DNA of 37,763 nucleotides from a virus: positions 1 to 37,763 of IMG/VR virus record IMGVR_UViG_3300042355_000388; one strand, 5' to 3'. Positions 22,653-29,683 of this stretch are shown here, one piece after another. The notes below the pieces were generated by a model. The model saw nothing but the letters and a program-made list of their open reading frames with translations. It ran no database searches and had not been told where the DNA came from. The position numbers were made by a program, and so were the translations under genes. The number at the start of each line of letters is the position of its first letter. The first letter of the stretch is position 1.

Positions 22653-22659
22653 GTATCCT
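22632..22659 (+). promoter_or_regulatory. Predicted rightward early promoter, likely leaderless transcript
   Basis: -35 TTGACG (22632-22637), 16-base spacer, -10 TATCCT (22654-22659). The expected start point falls six or seven bases later, at or next to the A of the ATG at 22666. There is no Shine-Dalgarno between promoter and ATG, so the first gene is probably translated from a leaderless mRNA. Confidence 0.65.
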
Positions 22660-22665
22660 CGCCGC

Positions 22666-22851
22666 ATGACAGTCGCTCAACTCGTTTTCCATCTCGGCGG
22701 CAACACCGCGCTCGCGCGCACGCTCGGCATCTCGCCACAAGCGGTGTCGAACTGGTCCAGGCGCGGTGCGATCCCCGCGCGCCGCCACTACCAGGTCGCG
22801 CGCCTCGCACGGGCGCTTGGCCTCCACATCGATCCCGAGGCGCTGCGATGA
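22666..22851 (+). CDS. Cro/YdaS-like helix-turn-helix regulator
   Basis: A 61-residue protein, mostly one HTH domain: 'LARTLGISPQAVSNWSRRGAIPARR' (about 16-40) gives the two helices and turn of the Cro/YdaS type, with 'QAVSNW' as recognition helix. It probably binds the paired sites in the adjacent promoters, shutting down or balancing both early transcripts. I start at the ATG at 22666 because the predicted transcript begins there; an in-frame ATG at 22651 lies upstream of the predicted start point. The stop overlaps the next start (ATGA). No integrase or CI-like partner was seen. Confidence 0.88.
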   Translation: MTVAQLVFHLGGNTALARTLGISPQAVSNWSRRGAIPARRHYQVARLARALGLHIDPEALR

Positions 22852-23471
22852 GCCTGTCGAGACACATCGCGGACATGGTCCGCAAGCACGGTCAGATGAC
22901 GGTCCGCGAGATCCTCGTGGCGTTTCGCCATGAGGACGAACAGCGCCTGGCCTACGCCGTGTCGAACGCCGCCTGCAACGGTTGGATCATCGGGCCGAAA
23001 TCGCGCGCACTGCTCCCGCATGTCGCCTATCTCGCCGCCCCCGCTCCACGCGCGTCGCTCCGCAGCCTAGACCGGGCAGATGAGGTGGCGATCAACTACG
23101 AGAAGCAGGACGAACGGTGGCGCTCTCAAGCGGGCGAGATCGAGTACGAGGACCACCCGCGCAGTCTCGCCGCTCCGCGCATCCTCTGGCGAGCAGCCCC
23201 GCCTCCTGCGCGGTCTCCGTGCGGGTCGAGTGCGGCGTTGATGGCGGCGGCGTCGCCGGGCATCTACAACGAATCCCCAGCGAAATCCTCTAAGCCCGTC
23301 GACGACGCCGAGGTTCGGCGTCGGACAATGGGCGGGCAGAGCCAGGAAAAGATCGCCGCCGCTCTCGGCATCAGCCGCTCGGCAGTCTGTTCGTCTCGAC
23401 GCAGGACGAGGCGAGAGCGCGGCACGACTTTTGCGGTCAATCGTGGCGGCGGCAAGAGCAATTATGAGTGA
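22848..23471 (+). CDS. Two-HTH DNA-binding protein, putative regulator
   Basis: A 207-residue protein. Residues 1-50 form a winged-helix-like domain ('MTVREILVAFRHEDEQRLAYAVSNAACNGWI'). The middle (60-145) is low-complexity, Ala/Pro/Arg-rich. Residues about 152-185 hold a second HTH: 'RRRTMGGQSQEKIAAALGISRSAVCSSRRR'. It might be a replication initiator or an early regulator; such two-domain proteins sit beside Cro-like genes in several alphaproteobacterial phages. The start overlaps the Cro-like stop by four bases. The function remains open. Confidence 0.75.
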   Translation: MSLSRHIADMVRKHGQMTVREILVAFRHEDEQRLAYAVSNAACNGWIIGPKSRALLPHVAYLAAPAPRASLRSLDRADEVAINYEKQDERWRSQAGEIEYEDHPRSLAAPRILWRAAPPPARSPCGSSAALMAAASPGIYNESPAKSSKPVDDAEVRRRTMGGQSQEKIAAALGISRSAVCSSRRRTRRERGTTFAVNRGGGKSNYE

Positions 23472-23637
23472 TGAGGAACGCGACGAGCCTGGACGAAAGT
23501 GGTTCGGCCGCGAGCGCATCGAGCCGCCGTCGCTTCAATCCTCGCTCGATCTCGACGCCATCGCCGTTTCGTCGTTCCGCCGCGTCGCTCTAGGATGGGG
23601 CGGCTATCAAGTCCAGCCACTGAGGAGAGCCGAATGA
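23464..23637 (+). CDS. Small hypothetical protein (57 aa)
   Basis: The ATG at 23464 overlaps the previous gene by eight bases and the TGA at 23635-23637 overlaps the next start (ATGA). The product, MSDEERDEPGRKWFGRERIE followed by a serine-rich middle and 'ALGWGGYQVQPLRRAE', is polar and without a recognised domain. An in-frame ATG at 23431 would add eleven residues lying fully inside the previous gene. The coupled ends support expression. Confidence 0.65.
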   Translation: MSDEERDEPGRKWFGRERIEPPSLQSSLDLDAIAVSSFRRVALGWGGYQVQPLRRAE

Positions 23638-23921
23638 AAGCCATGAGCATCCTACGCGAGGCCGAGGAGATCATCTCGGCGGACCGCGAGCGCACGCATG
23701 GCAAGGCCGAGGAGAACCTCGCGAACATCGCGACGATGTGGGATGCGTGGTGCCGCGTCTCGCGCGACGCGCAGATGACGCCGCATGACGTCGCGATCAT
23801 GATGGCGCTTCTGAAGATCGCTCGCACGCAGACCGGCACATACAATCGCGACGACTACGTCGATGCCGCTGGGTATATCGCGCTGGCACACCGTCTCGCG
23901 GCGGCGGGCAACGAGGAATGA
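23634..23921 (+). CDS. DUF6378 family protein
   Basis: A 95-residue helical protein containing 'AEEIISADRERTHGKAEENLANIATMW' (about 10-36) and 'MTPHDVAIMMALLKIARTQTGTYNRDDYVDAAGYIALA' (about 48-85), the two hallmarks of the DUF6378 family, widespread in phages of many hosts. The family's helical layout with conserved Asp, Glu and His suggests relation to MazG-like nucleotide enzymes, but this is not established. I start at the ATG at 23634 (ATGA overlap). Confidence 0.88.
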   Translation: MKAMSILREAEEIISADRERTHGKAEENLANIATMWDAWCRVSRDAQMTPHDVAIMMALLKIARTQTGTYNRDDYVDAAGYIALAHRLAAAGNEE

Positions 23922-24283
23922 TGCGGTCGGTGCGACTGATCCTGCAAGGCGAGCCGGCGAGCAAAGCGAACTCGCGGCGGCTTGTCACGATCCGTGGTCG
24001 GGCGCGGCTGATCAAGAGCCAGAAAGCACTCGACTACGTCGCCGTCGTGAAGGCGACGCATCCGCCGCTGGTGCCGCTGCTTGAGGGCGATCTGCGGATG
24101 ACCGCCGATGTCTACTACGCATCGCGGCGTCCTGATCTCGACGTCTCGCTGATACTGGACGCCCTCCAGGATATCGTCTACCGTAACGACAGACAGGTCC
24201 GCGAAATGCACCTGTATCACCACTTGGACCGCGAGAACCCTCGCGCCGAGATAACCCTTGAGGAGATGCACGATGACCAATGA
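23918..24283 (+). CDS. RusA-like Holliday junction resolvase
   Basis: A 121-residue protein of the RusA family. It begins with the typical strand 'VRLILQGEPASKANSRR', continues with a second strand, and has the conserved metal-binding region 'RRPDLDVSLILDALQDIVYRNDRQV' at about 70-94 with Asp at 73, 75, 81 and 91. RusA dimers cut four-way junctions, so here it would resolve or trim branched replication or packaging DNA. The start can be at 23918 or at 23921, since both ATGs are in frame at the stop of the previous gene. Confidence 0.88.
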   Translation: MMRSVRLILQGEPASKANSRRLVTIRGRARLIKSQKALDYVAVVKATHPPLVPLLEGDLRMTADVYYASRRPDLDVSLILDALQDIVYRNDRQVREMHLYHHLDRENPRAEITLEEMHDDQ

Positions 24284-24521
24284 CGATCTGTCCCGTTTCG
24301 CCGACCGGATCGAAATGGCGATCCAGGGCATTGAGGATACGCGCGAAAACCTCGCGGCGATCAAGGCCGAAGCGACGGCGGCGGGCTACGACGGCGGCGC
24401 TCTGGTGCGCGTGGTTGAGATGCGCCACAGCGAGAAGCGCCGGCAGAAAGAGGAAGCGCGCCTCGCGCTGGTCCGGCTCTACGCCGACCGGCTGGGCGTG
24501 CAGCTGCGCCTCGACATCTGA
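24273..24521 (+). CDS. GapR-like (DUF2312) DNA-binding protein
   Basis: An 82-residue, wholly helical protein: 'DRIEMAIQGIEDTRENLAAIKAEATAAGYD' (about 11-40) and 'ALVRVVEMRHSEKRRQKEEARL' (about 42-63) follow the GapR/DUF2312 pattern. In Caulobacter, GapR binds overtwisted AT-rich DNA ahead of forks and helps topoisomerases. A phage copy might aid its own replication or displace the host protein. The start is the ATG at 24273, overlapping the resolvase gene by 11 bases; the in-frame ATG at 24258 would add five residues. It is the clearest hint at an alphaproteobacterial host. Confidence 0.85.
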   Translation: MTNDDLSRFADRIEMAIQGIEDTRENLAAIKAEATAAGYDGGALVRVVEMRHSEKRRQKEEARLALVRLYADRLGVQLRLDI

Positions 24522-24547
24522 CAAGACGGGCCGAGGCTCCTCCCTGC

Positions 24548-24567
24548 GCGCGGCCGGCGGGCCGCGC
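24548..24567 (+). terminator. GC-rich hairpin in the gap after the GapR-like gene
   Basis: GCGCGGCC (24548-24555), a 4-base loop and GGCCGCGC (24560-24567) form a perfect 8-bp stem. No T-run follows, so it may be a weak or factor-assisted terminator, an RNA processing or stabilising hairpin, or chance in GC-rich DNA. The rest of the 160-base gap (24522-24681) shows no gene; a GAGG lies shortly before the ATG at 24682. Confidence 0.4.
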
Positions 24568-24681
24568 CTCCCAAGCGGTCCAGCGTGCTTCGGCGCGTCA
24601 ACGCCTCCCTCGGCTCACCATGCAAGGGCGATGGTCGCTCCCGCCAACCATCAAGCAACACTTAACAGTTGAGGACACATC

Positions 24682-25425
24682 ATGTCAGGCTTGCTTCTCC
24701 ACCGTATCCCGCACGTCAGTGCGTCGTCCCTGAACCTGTTCGCCGCCGAGCCGGCGCTCTGGGTCATGGAGCGGCTCTGCGGGAAGAAAGGCCGCGTCGG
24801 TCCTGCGGCGCATCTCGGCACCGCCGTCGAGGCGGGCGTCGAGGCGGCGTTGCTCGGGAGGGCGAACAATATCGAGGCCGCATCGGCACTCGCAGCGGCG
24901 CGCTACGACGAACTCTGCGACGACCCCGACGCGCGCGCGAAGATCGACCCCATGCTGCGCCAGGCATGGGGCGCGCTTGCGCCCTACGGACAGCCGGATG
25001 TCCCCGAGGACGGGCGCCAGCACCGCGTCGAGGTGGCGCTGGATGGTGTGCCGGTGCCGTGCATCGGATACACCGATTTCGTGTTTCACCAGCACGGCTG
25101 CATCATCGACTTGAAGACCTCCAGCACGCTGCCCTCGTCGATCAAGGTCGCGCACGCGCGCCAAGGCGCGGTGTACGCGCGAGCGTTCTCCAACTACTCG
25201 ATGCGCTTCGCCTACTGCACCCCGAAGAAATCCGCCGTCTACGTCCTCGAGAACCCGGCAGACCATCTCGCGGCATTGGCGAACATCGCGCGGCGGCTCG
25301 ACAGGTTCCTCTCGCTGTCGGCAGACCCGCATGAGCTCGCCGCAATCGTCTGCCCCGATTACGACAGCTTCTACTGGAGCGATCCCCAGACCCGTGCGAA
25401 TGGGCTGGCCCTATTCGGCTTCTGA
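24682..25425 (+). CDS. PD-(D/E)XK exonuclease (RecB/Cas4-like)
   Basis: A 247-residue nuclease. Its motifs are in order: HLGTAVE around 44-50 (motif I His and Glu), 'IGYTDF' with D132, 'IIDLKTS' with D143 and K145 (the D-x-K pair), and 'QGAVYARAF' with Q161 and Y165 (the QxxxY motif of RecB/AddB/Cas4-type nucleases). It probably degrades one DNA strand to start recombination, working with the probable single-strand binding protein downstream. Short hydrophobic patches are not membrane segments. It is preceded by GAGG and a gap without a gene, so it may head its own translation unit. Confidence 0.88.
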   Translation: MSGLLLHRIPHVSASSLNLFAAEPALWVMERLCGKKGRVGPAAHLGTAVEAGVEAALLGRANNIEAASALAAARYDELCDDPDARAKIDPMLRQAWGALAPYGQPDVPEDGRQHRVEVALDGVPVPCIGYTDFVFHQHGCIIDLKTSSTLPSSIKVAHARQGAVYARAFSNYSMRFAYCTPKKSAVYVLENPADHLAALANIARRLDRFLSLSADPHELAAIVCPDYDSFYWSDPQTRANGLALFGF

Positions 25426-25435
25426 GCCGATCCGC

Positions 25436-25453
25436 GACTGGCGGTCTCCAGTC
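25436..25453 (+). other. Short hairpin after the exonuclease gene
   Basis: GACTGG (25436-25441) and CCAGTC (25448-25453) can pair around a 6-base loop. No T-run follows. It lies 11 bases after the exonuclease stop and may protect or separate the messages of the two neighbouring genes. Confidence 0.4.
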
Positions 25454-25487
25454 AGGTGAAACGCAACACGCAAAAGGAAAACGGAAA

Positions 25488-26153
25488 ATGGCTCTCGGTA
25501 TTCCCACCAATGCGAACCGCACACCCATCGTCAAATACGACGCGAGGGCCGGTCGCTGGTTCCGCGTCGATGGCAAAGACAGCGTCGTGGACATCAGCAA
25601 CGGCTTCGCCGCCGTCTTCGACCTCGCGCAGATCGACATCGGCTGGGCGCTGTTTGCGGCTGGTGCGCCGCCCTCCATATCGTTCGCGCGCGTCCCCGCG
25701 CCGATGCCGGAGCGACCGACGCCGGACCACAAGCGCAGCGTCCGGCTGATGCTGAAGCTCGCGAAGAGTGCGGGCGGCGATGTCCGCGAGGTACTGACCC
25801 AGGCGGGCATCGTCCAGGCGGCGATTGACGCTCTCCACGACGCCTACATGGCCGCGCCCGAGGCGCGCGAAGGCAAGCTGCCGGTGGTGGCGTGCCCGAG
25901 CACCGAGGCCGTCGTCCAGGCGATGGGCAACGGCGGGAAGAGCACGAATTACAAGCCGGTCCTCCAGATCGTGAATTGGGTCGCGCGTCCCGCCGATCTG
26001 CCGCTGACCTCGGGGCCGACGCCGGTCGCCGTGGCTGCTCCCGCGCCGGTCGTTGCGCCGCCGTCCACCGGCTCGATGATCGCCGCGCCTCCGCAGCCGA
26101 AGGCGGCTCCTGCGCCGCTGCCTCCCGCCATCGGTGACGACACCGAGTTCTGA
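25488..26153 (+). CDS. Probable single-stranded DNA-binding protein
   Basis: A 221-residue protein. The first 65 residues are beta-like with 'KYDARAGRWFRVDGK', and residues 75-160 form the second half of the folded part. From about 165 on it is a Pro/Ala-rich linker ending in the acidic tail 'GDDTEF'. A disordered linker closing with Asp/Glu and Phe is the classic tail of ssDNA-binding proteins, by which they hold partners. Its place between the nuclease and the primase-helicase fits. The sequence does not look like bacterial SSB, so the assignment rests on layout. AAGGAAAACGGAAA precedes the ATG. Confidence 0.68.
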   Translation: MALGIPTNANRTPIVKYDARAGRWFRVDGKDSVVDISNGFAAVFDLAQIDIGWALFAAGAPPSISFARVPAPMPERPTPDHKRSVRLMLKLAKSAGGDVREVLTQAGIVQAAIDALHDAYMAAPEAREGKLPVVACPSTEAVVQAMGNGGKSTNYKPVLQIVNWVARPADLPLTSGPTPVAVAAPAPVVAPPSTGSMIAAPPQPKAAPAPLPPAIGDDTEF

Positions 26154-26184
26154 ACGAGATCGGCGCGGTCCTCCCCGCGTTGGT

Positions 26185-26241
26185 GCCGGTGTCGCCTACC
26201 GGCGGGCAAAGTGGCGAGCGAGCCGGGGCGACATCCCCGGC
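26185..26241 (+). other. Two hairpins ahead of the primase-helicase gene
   Basis: GCCGGT (26185-26190) pairs with ACCGGC (26198-26203), and GCCGGGG (26222-26228) pairs with CCCCGGC (26235-26241). No T-run follows either. They take up most of the 119-base gap (26154-26272) and could shape the leader of the downstream gene, whose AGGAGG follows at about 26262. Confidence 0.4.
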
Positions 26242-26272
26242 ATCGGTCTGCCCGGACCGGACAGGAGGCAAG

Positions 26273-28426
26273 ATGACATCAACACCGCAGACGCCGCTTG
26301 AAGCGGCGCTCGACTATTACGACCGGGGGCTGATGCCGATCCCGGTTCACCGCGTGATCGCGCATCGCGAAGGCAAGCCGATCTGCTCCTGCGGCGCGCG
26401 CGATGGCTGCGCGTCACCGGGCAAGCATCCGACGATGACCTGGAGCCAATTTCAGAAGCGCCGACCGTCGCGCGAGGAGGTGGCCGACTGGTGGTCGGGC
26501 GACCGGGCGCGATACGGCGTCGGCATTCTGACGGGCTCGGCCAGCGGCAACAGCTTCGTCCTCGACGTCGATGTCGGCCCAGGCAAAGACGGCGACGATA
26601 GCCTTCGCGCGCTCCAGATGACCCACGGCGATCTGCCCGAGACCGCCGAGGTCCGTACCGGCGGCGGCGGGCTCCATCTGTATTTCCGAGCGCCGCCTGG
26701 CGTCGCCGTGGTGCGGAACTCGGCCAGCAAGCTCGGACCCGGTCTCGACATCCGAGGCGAGGGCGGGTTCGTGGTCGCGCCGCCGTCGATGCACGCGAGC
26801 GGTCAGCCCTATGTCTGGTCCTGGACCAACACGCTGGCCGAAGGCATCGCGGATGCGCCGGCATGGCTGCTCGATCTGGTCCGCGCCGAGTCGGCGATCG
26901 GGGCGACGCCGCGAGATCGGGTTGCGTCGTCGCCGCCGCCCGCTTCGCCGGTCGGTGCGGGAAGCCTCGGGGTGCTGCCACCCGCTATCGAGGACGGACG
27001 CGAGGAGTACATGCGCGACACCGTCTTCGCGGTCGCGCTTGAATTGACCGGCGAGAACGGCGCGTGGCCTACCGCCGATGAGGTCTACGAGGTCGCCTGG
27101 CCGCAGTTCCTGCGGCGCGTCGATCTCTCGCGGCCGGGGCGGATCACCCGCGACAACGCCGAGCAGGAGATGCGGGCGAAGTGCCACCAGATCGCCGTCA
27201 AGGCCGAAAGCGGCGGGCTGGGGCGGCTGGAGGATGTCGTCGCGGCCTATCAGGCCAAGCGGCGGGAACAGCCGCGCCAGGGGCCGGGAAATCGGCAGGA
27301 AGAGGCGGCGGGGGAGGCTCGGCAGGAACAGGCCCAGACGCCGCGACCGCCGACGCACTTCCCGCTCGTCTACTCCGACGAGATCCACGCGGGCGACGCC
27401 GCGCTCGACTTCGTCGAGGGGCTGTTGGTCGAGGGCGGGATGTCGGTCTGGTACGGCGACAGCAATGTGGGCAAGACATTCGCCCTCCTCGACGTCGCCA
27501 TCCATGTCGCGCTGGGGCGTCCCTGGCGCGGGCGGGAGGTTGATCAGGGCGCGGTGGTCTATTGCGCGCTGGAGGGCATCGCGGGCATCAGGAACCGCAT
27601 CGCCGCCTGGCTGAAGCACTACGGGATCACGCCGGATCGCCGCGCTCTGCCTCTGGTGGTCATCCCCTCGGCCATCAACATGCTCGATCCCCAGGCCGAT
27701 GTGCCGGGGCTGATCCAGTCTGTCCAGGCCGCCGAGGCCGAACTCGGGCGATCGGTGAAGATGCTCTGCCTCGACACCCTAAGCCGCGCGCTGGCCGGCG
27801 GGAACGAGAACTCGCCCGAGGATATGGGCGCGCTCGTCCGGTCATCGGACCTCGTCCGGCAGACCACCGGATCGCACCTAGCCTATGTCCACCATTCGGG
27901 AAAAGACACTGCCAAGGGCGCGCGCGGGCATTCGCTGCTCCGCGCCGCCACCGACACCGAGATCGAGATCAGCCGCGCCGAAGGATCGGAGGTGTCGGTA
28001 ATGCGGGTGACAAAGCAGCGCGAGCTTGAGAGCGGCGATGACGTGGCCTTCCGGCTGGAGGTCGTCACCCTCGGGGTCAACCGCCGGGGCAAGCCGCTGA
28101 CCAGCTGCGTCGCGGTGGAGCCGCCGGCGGACGCGGTCGATGCCGCCATGCACAGGACCGCGCGCCCGAAGGGAAAATATCAGCCTGGGATGATGCGGGT
28201 GCTCCAGCAGATGCTGGCCGGTGATGCTGCGGTCGCCGCCGTGCCGAAGACTGGAATGCCCACCGTGCGGTGTGTTCGCGTCCGACTGTGGCAGGAGCAG
28301 TGCTTTATCGATGGCGTCCTAGATCGCGGGCACGCGGCTTCTCGCAACGGATGGTCGGACGGCAAGCGGGCACTCCGCGACGCCGGTCTGATCGGCTTAA
28401 CGGAGGAATACGCATGGCTTCTGTGA
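26273..28426 (+). CDS. Bifunctional primase-polymerase / RepA-type helicase
   Basis: A 717-residue replication protein. Residues about 5-240 are the AEP primase-polymerase domain: 'DRGLMPIPV' start, Cys/His-rich 'CSCGARDGC' at about 39-47, the D-x-D pair D98/D100 in 'VLDVDVG', 'GGGGLHLYF' (130-138) and 'GLDIRGEGGFVVAPPS' (157-172). A helical part and a Gln/Pro-rich linker (to about 365) lead to a RecA-like motor with Walker A GDSNVGKT (395-402), Walker B 'LCLDTLSR' (498-505) and 'HHSGKD' (540-545). It likely unwinds the origin and makes primers. The start is set by AGGAGG before the ATG at 26273. Iterons follow the stop at once. Confidence 0.9.
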   Translation: MTSTPQTPLEAALDYYDRGLMPIPVHRVIAHREGKPICSCGARDGCASPGKHPTMTWSQFQKRRPSREEVADWWSGDRARYGVGILTGSASGNSFVLDVDVGPGKDGDDSLRALQMTHGDLPETAEVRTGGGGLHLYFRAPPGVAVVRNSASKLGPGLDIRGEGGFVVAPPSMHASGQPYVWSWTNTLAEGIADAPAWLLDLVRAESAIGATPRDRVASSPPPASPVGAGSLGVLPPAIEDGREEYMRDTVFAVALELTGENGAWPTADEVYEVAWPQFLRRVDLSRPGRITRDNAEQEMRAKCHQIAVKAESGGLGRLEDVVAAYQAKRREQPRQGPGNRQEEAAGEARQEQAQTPRPPTHFPLVYSDEIHAGDAALDFVEGLLVEGGMSVWYGDSNVGKTFALLDVAIHVALGRPWRGREVDQGAVVYCALEGIAGIRNRIAAWLKHYGITPDRRALPLVVIPSAINMLDPQADVPGLIQSVQAAEAELGRSVKMLCLDTLSRALAGGNENSPEDMGALVRSSDLVRQTTGSHLAYVHHSGKDTAKGARGHSLLRAATDTEIEISRAEGSEVSVMRVTKQRELESGDDVAFRLEVVTLGVNRRGKPLTSCVAVEPPADAVDAAMHRTARPKGKYQPGMMRVLQQMLAGDAAVAAVPKTGMPTVRCVRVRLWQEQCFIDGVLDRGHAASRNGWSDGKRALRDAGLIGLTEEYAWLL

Positions 28427-28554
28427 TTGTCGGAAATGTCGGAAATGTCGGAAACCGACACTTCCGACACTCCCGACGTTTGTCGGAAATGTCGGAGATC
28501 CCTTTAGGGATCCGACATCTCCGACAGGGTGTCTCCGACAGGAGTGACAGATGA
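28414..28554 (+). CDS. Doubtful small ORF across the iteron cluster (46 aa)
   Basis: A GGAGGAA lies about seven bases before the ATG at 28414 and the TGA at 28552-28554 overlaps the next start (ATGA). The product starts MASVIVGNVGNVGN and is then Arg/Ser/His-rich because the DNA is a run of TGTCGGA-type repeats in both orientations. The signals favour translation, perhaps as a leader that couples the helicase gene to the next, but the amino-acid sequence looks like a by-product of the repeats. Confidence 0.3.
   Translation: MASVIVGNVGNVGNRHFRHSRRLSEMSEIPLGIRHLRQGVSDRSDR
28428..28540. repeat. Iteron-like cluster, candidate replication origin
   Basis: TGTCGGA occurs at 28428, 28437, 28446, 28481 and 28490, the first three and the last two spaced by exactly nine bases. 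The reverse complement TCCGACA occurs at 28463, 28511, 28520 and 28534, with degenerate copies near 28454 and 28472. In the middle, GATCCCT and AGGGATC (28497-28512) with flanking iterons make a hairpin. The cluster fills the gap right after the primase-helicase gene, where a self-encoded origin would be expected. Confidence 0.75.
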
Positions 28555-29081
28555 ACCAATCCGACTACTCTCTGGCTAAGGCCATCCTCGACGGTGTCGA
28601 TGAGACCATCGCCGCCTCCGAGCGCCGGTGGGGCGTGGACCGCCTCCGGCTCCTGGTCGCCGACGACCTACGATCACGGTGGGACCGCCAGTGGCAGTCC
28701 TGGTGTCGGGCGGTCAAGGCCAACGACCTCGCCGACATCCAGAAGCACGGCGCGGCGGTCCGGCGGGCGGTGGCCGCGCTGGAGGCGGCAGCGGCCGCTG
28801 CGGGGGCCGAGCCGATCTCTCCGGTGGTCTGGGAGACGACCTACGAGGGCCGGGTGATCGCGGTGGTCAGGACCAGCGCCGAGGCGTATGCCGTCGCGAC
28901 GCAGGGGCGAGGCGTCGAAGTCTGGACGCTGGACGAGCTTGTGCGCGTCGCCCTGCCGAGGACTAAGTTGGTCGCGGCGGCGAAGGAGGTGTTCCCTGGG
29001 GCCGAGGTCGTCCGGTACCAATCGCCGCCGGCCGACTGGGCGAGCGGTGGCGATCCGCTGCCCGATTTCCTGACCGCCTGA
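28551..29081 (+). CDS. Hypothetical protein next to the candidate origin
   Basis: A 176-residue protein starting MNQSDYSLAKAILDGVDETI. Residues 1-90 are helical with Trp and Arg ('RWDRQWQSWCRAVKANDLADIQKHG'). The second part has a small beta region ('ISPVVWETTYEGRVIAVVRTSAEAYAV') and a last helix ending in an acidic, Pro-rich tail ('GDPLPDFLTA'). Proteins with this make-up lie between replication and packaging genes in related phages. The acidic tail is reminiscent of proteins that bind DNA-handling partners, but nothing firm can be said. Confidence 0.72.
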   Translation: MNQSDYSLAKAILDGVDETIAASERRWGVDRLRLLVADDLRSRWDRQWQSWCRAVKANDLADIQKHGAAVRRAVAALEAAAAAAGAEPISPVVWETTYEGRVIAVVRTSAEAYAVATQGRGVEVWTLDELVRVALPRTKLVAAAKEVFPGAEVVRYQSPPADWASGGDPLPDFLTA

Positions 29082-29095
29082 CGCATGGAGCCAAA

Positions 29096-29683
29096 ATGAT
29101 GCCGAGCAAGGATGCCTCTCAGCGCACACCCCGCCCCAGCGGCCGGAAAACCCGCCCTGGCGTCGATCATCCTGCCGAGCCGGTCATCCCGCCGACCATC
29201 GAGCGTGCAAGACACGCAGAGCACGGGATCGAGGTGGCCGAGCCCGAGAGGACCGAGCGGGGCGGTGGTCGGGCGTATACCGACGCGCACGGGCGGGCCT
29301 CGAGGCCGTGGCGGGTCGTGGATACGCTGGCGGCGATGGAGCGGGCAGGGACCATCGACGGCGAGCAGAGGGCGGCGGGTGAGAGGTATCGCGCGCTGTT
29401 TGAGATCTCGGGGCGAGCCGGGGCCAGTGCGACCAGGATCGAGCCTCGGTCCGGCGGCGGCGATCAGGCGTCGGCCATTGAGCGACGGGTGGCGGCGGGA
29501 CGGGCGCTGGCCGAGGCGGCGCAGCTGCTCGGCGGGCCGGGGCCGCTGCACGGGATCGTCGTGGAGATCGTCGGGCTGGGCATGTCCTGCTCGGCCTGGG
29601 ATCGCGCGCACAGATGCCGGGAGGGTCGAGCATCGGCCATGCTGACCGAGGCTCTCGGTATCCTGGCGAGCGAGTGGCGATGA
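29096..29683 (+). CDS. DUF6456-like protein, possible late-gene regulator
   Basis: A 195-residue protein. Residues 1-60 are polar and Pro/Arg-rich, probably unfolded. The rest shows the outline of DUF6456-like domains: 'RPWRVVDTLAAMERAGTIDGEQRAAGERYRALFE' (about 69-102), a Gly/Ser-rich break, then three helices ending 'SAMLTEALGILASEW'. It directly precedes the HNH and terminase genes. By position it could act like phage antiterminators or RinA-type activators that switch on late genes, which is inference. GGAG lies before the double ATG (29096/29099). Confidence 0.65.
   Translation: MMPSKDASQRTPRPSGRKTRPGVDHPAEPVIPPTIERARHAEHGIEVAEPERTERGGGRAYTDAHGRASRPWRVVDTLAAMERAGTIDGEQRAAGERYRALFEISGRAGASATRIEPRSGGGDQASAIERRVAAGRALAEAAQLLGGPGPLHGIVVEIVGLGMSCSAWDRAHRCREGRASAMLTEALGILASEWR

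Noticed and set aside
24548-24567. Strong intrinsic terminator after the GapR-like gene
   Set aside because: The stem is perfect but no T-run follows, so I keep it only as a low-confidence hairpin.
24619-24729. Short plus-strand frame in the gap before the exonuclease gene
   Set aside because: No ribosome site, runs into the exonuclease gene in another frame, and its product has no sense.
26414-27619. 401-codon minus-strand frame opposite the primase-helicase
   Set aside because: Antisense to conserved AEP and Walker motifs; its own sequence is low-complexity Arg/Asp/Ala.
28428-28540. CRISPR-like array
   Set aside because: The repeated unit is only 7-9 bases, occurs in both orientations and has no regular unique spacers.
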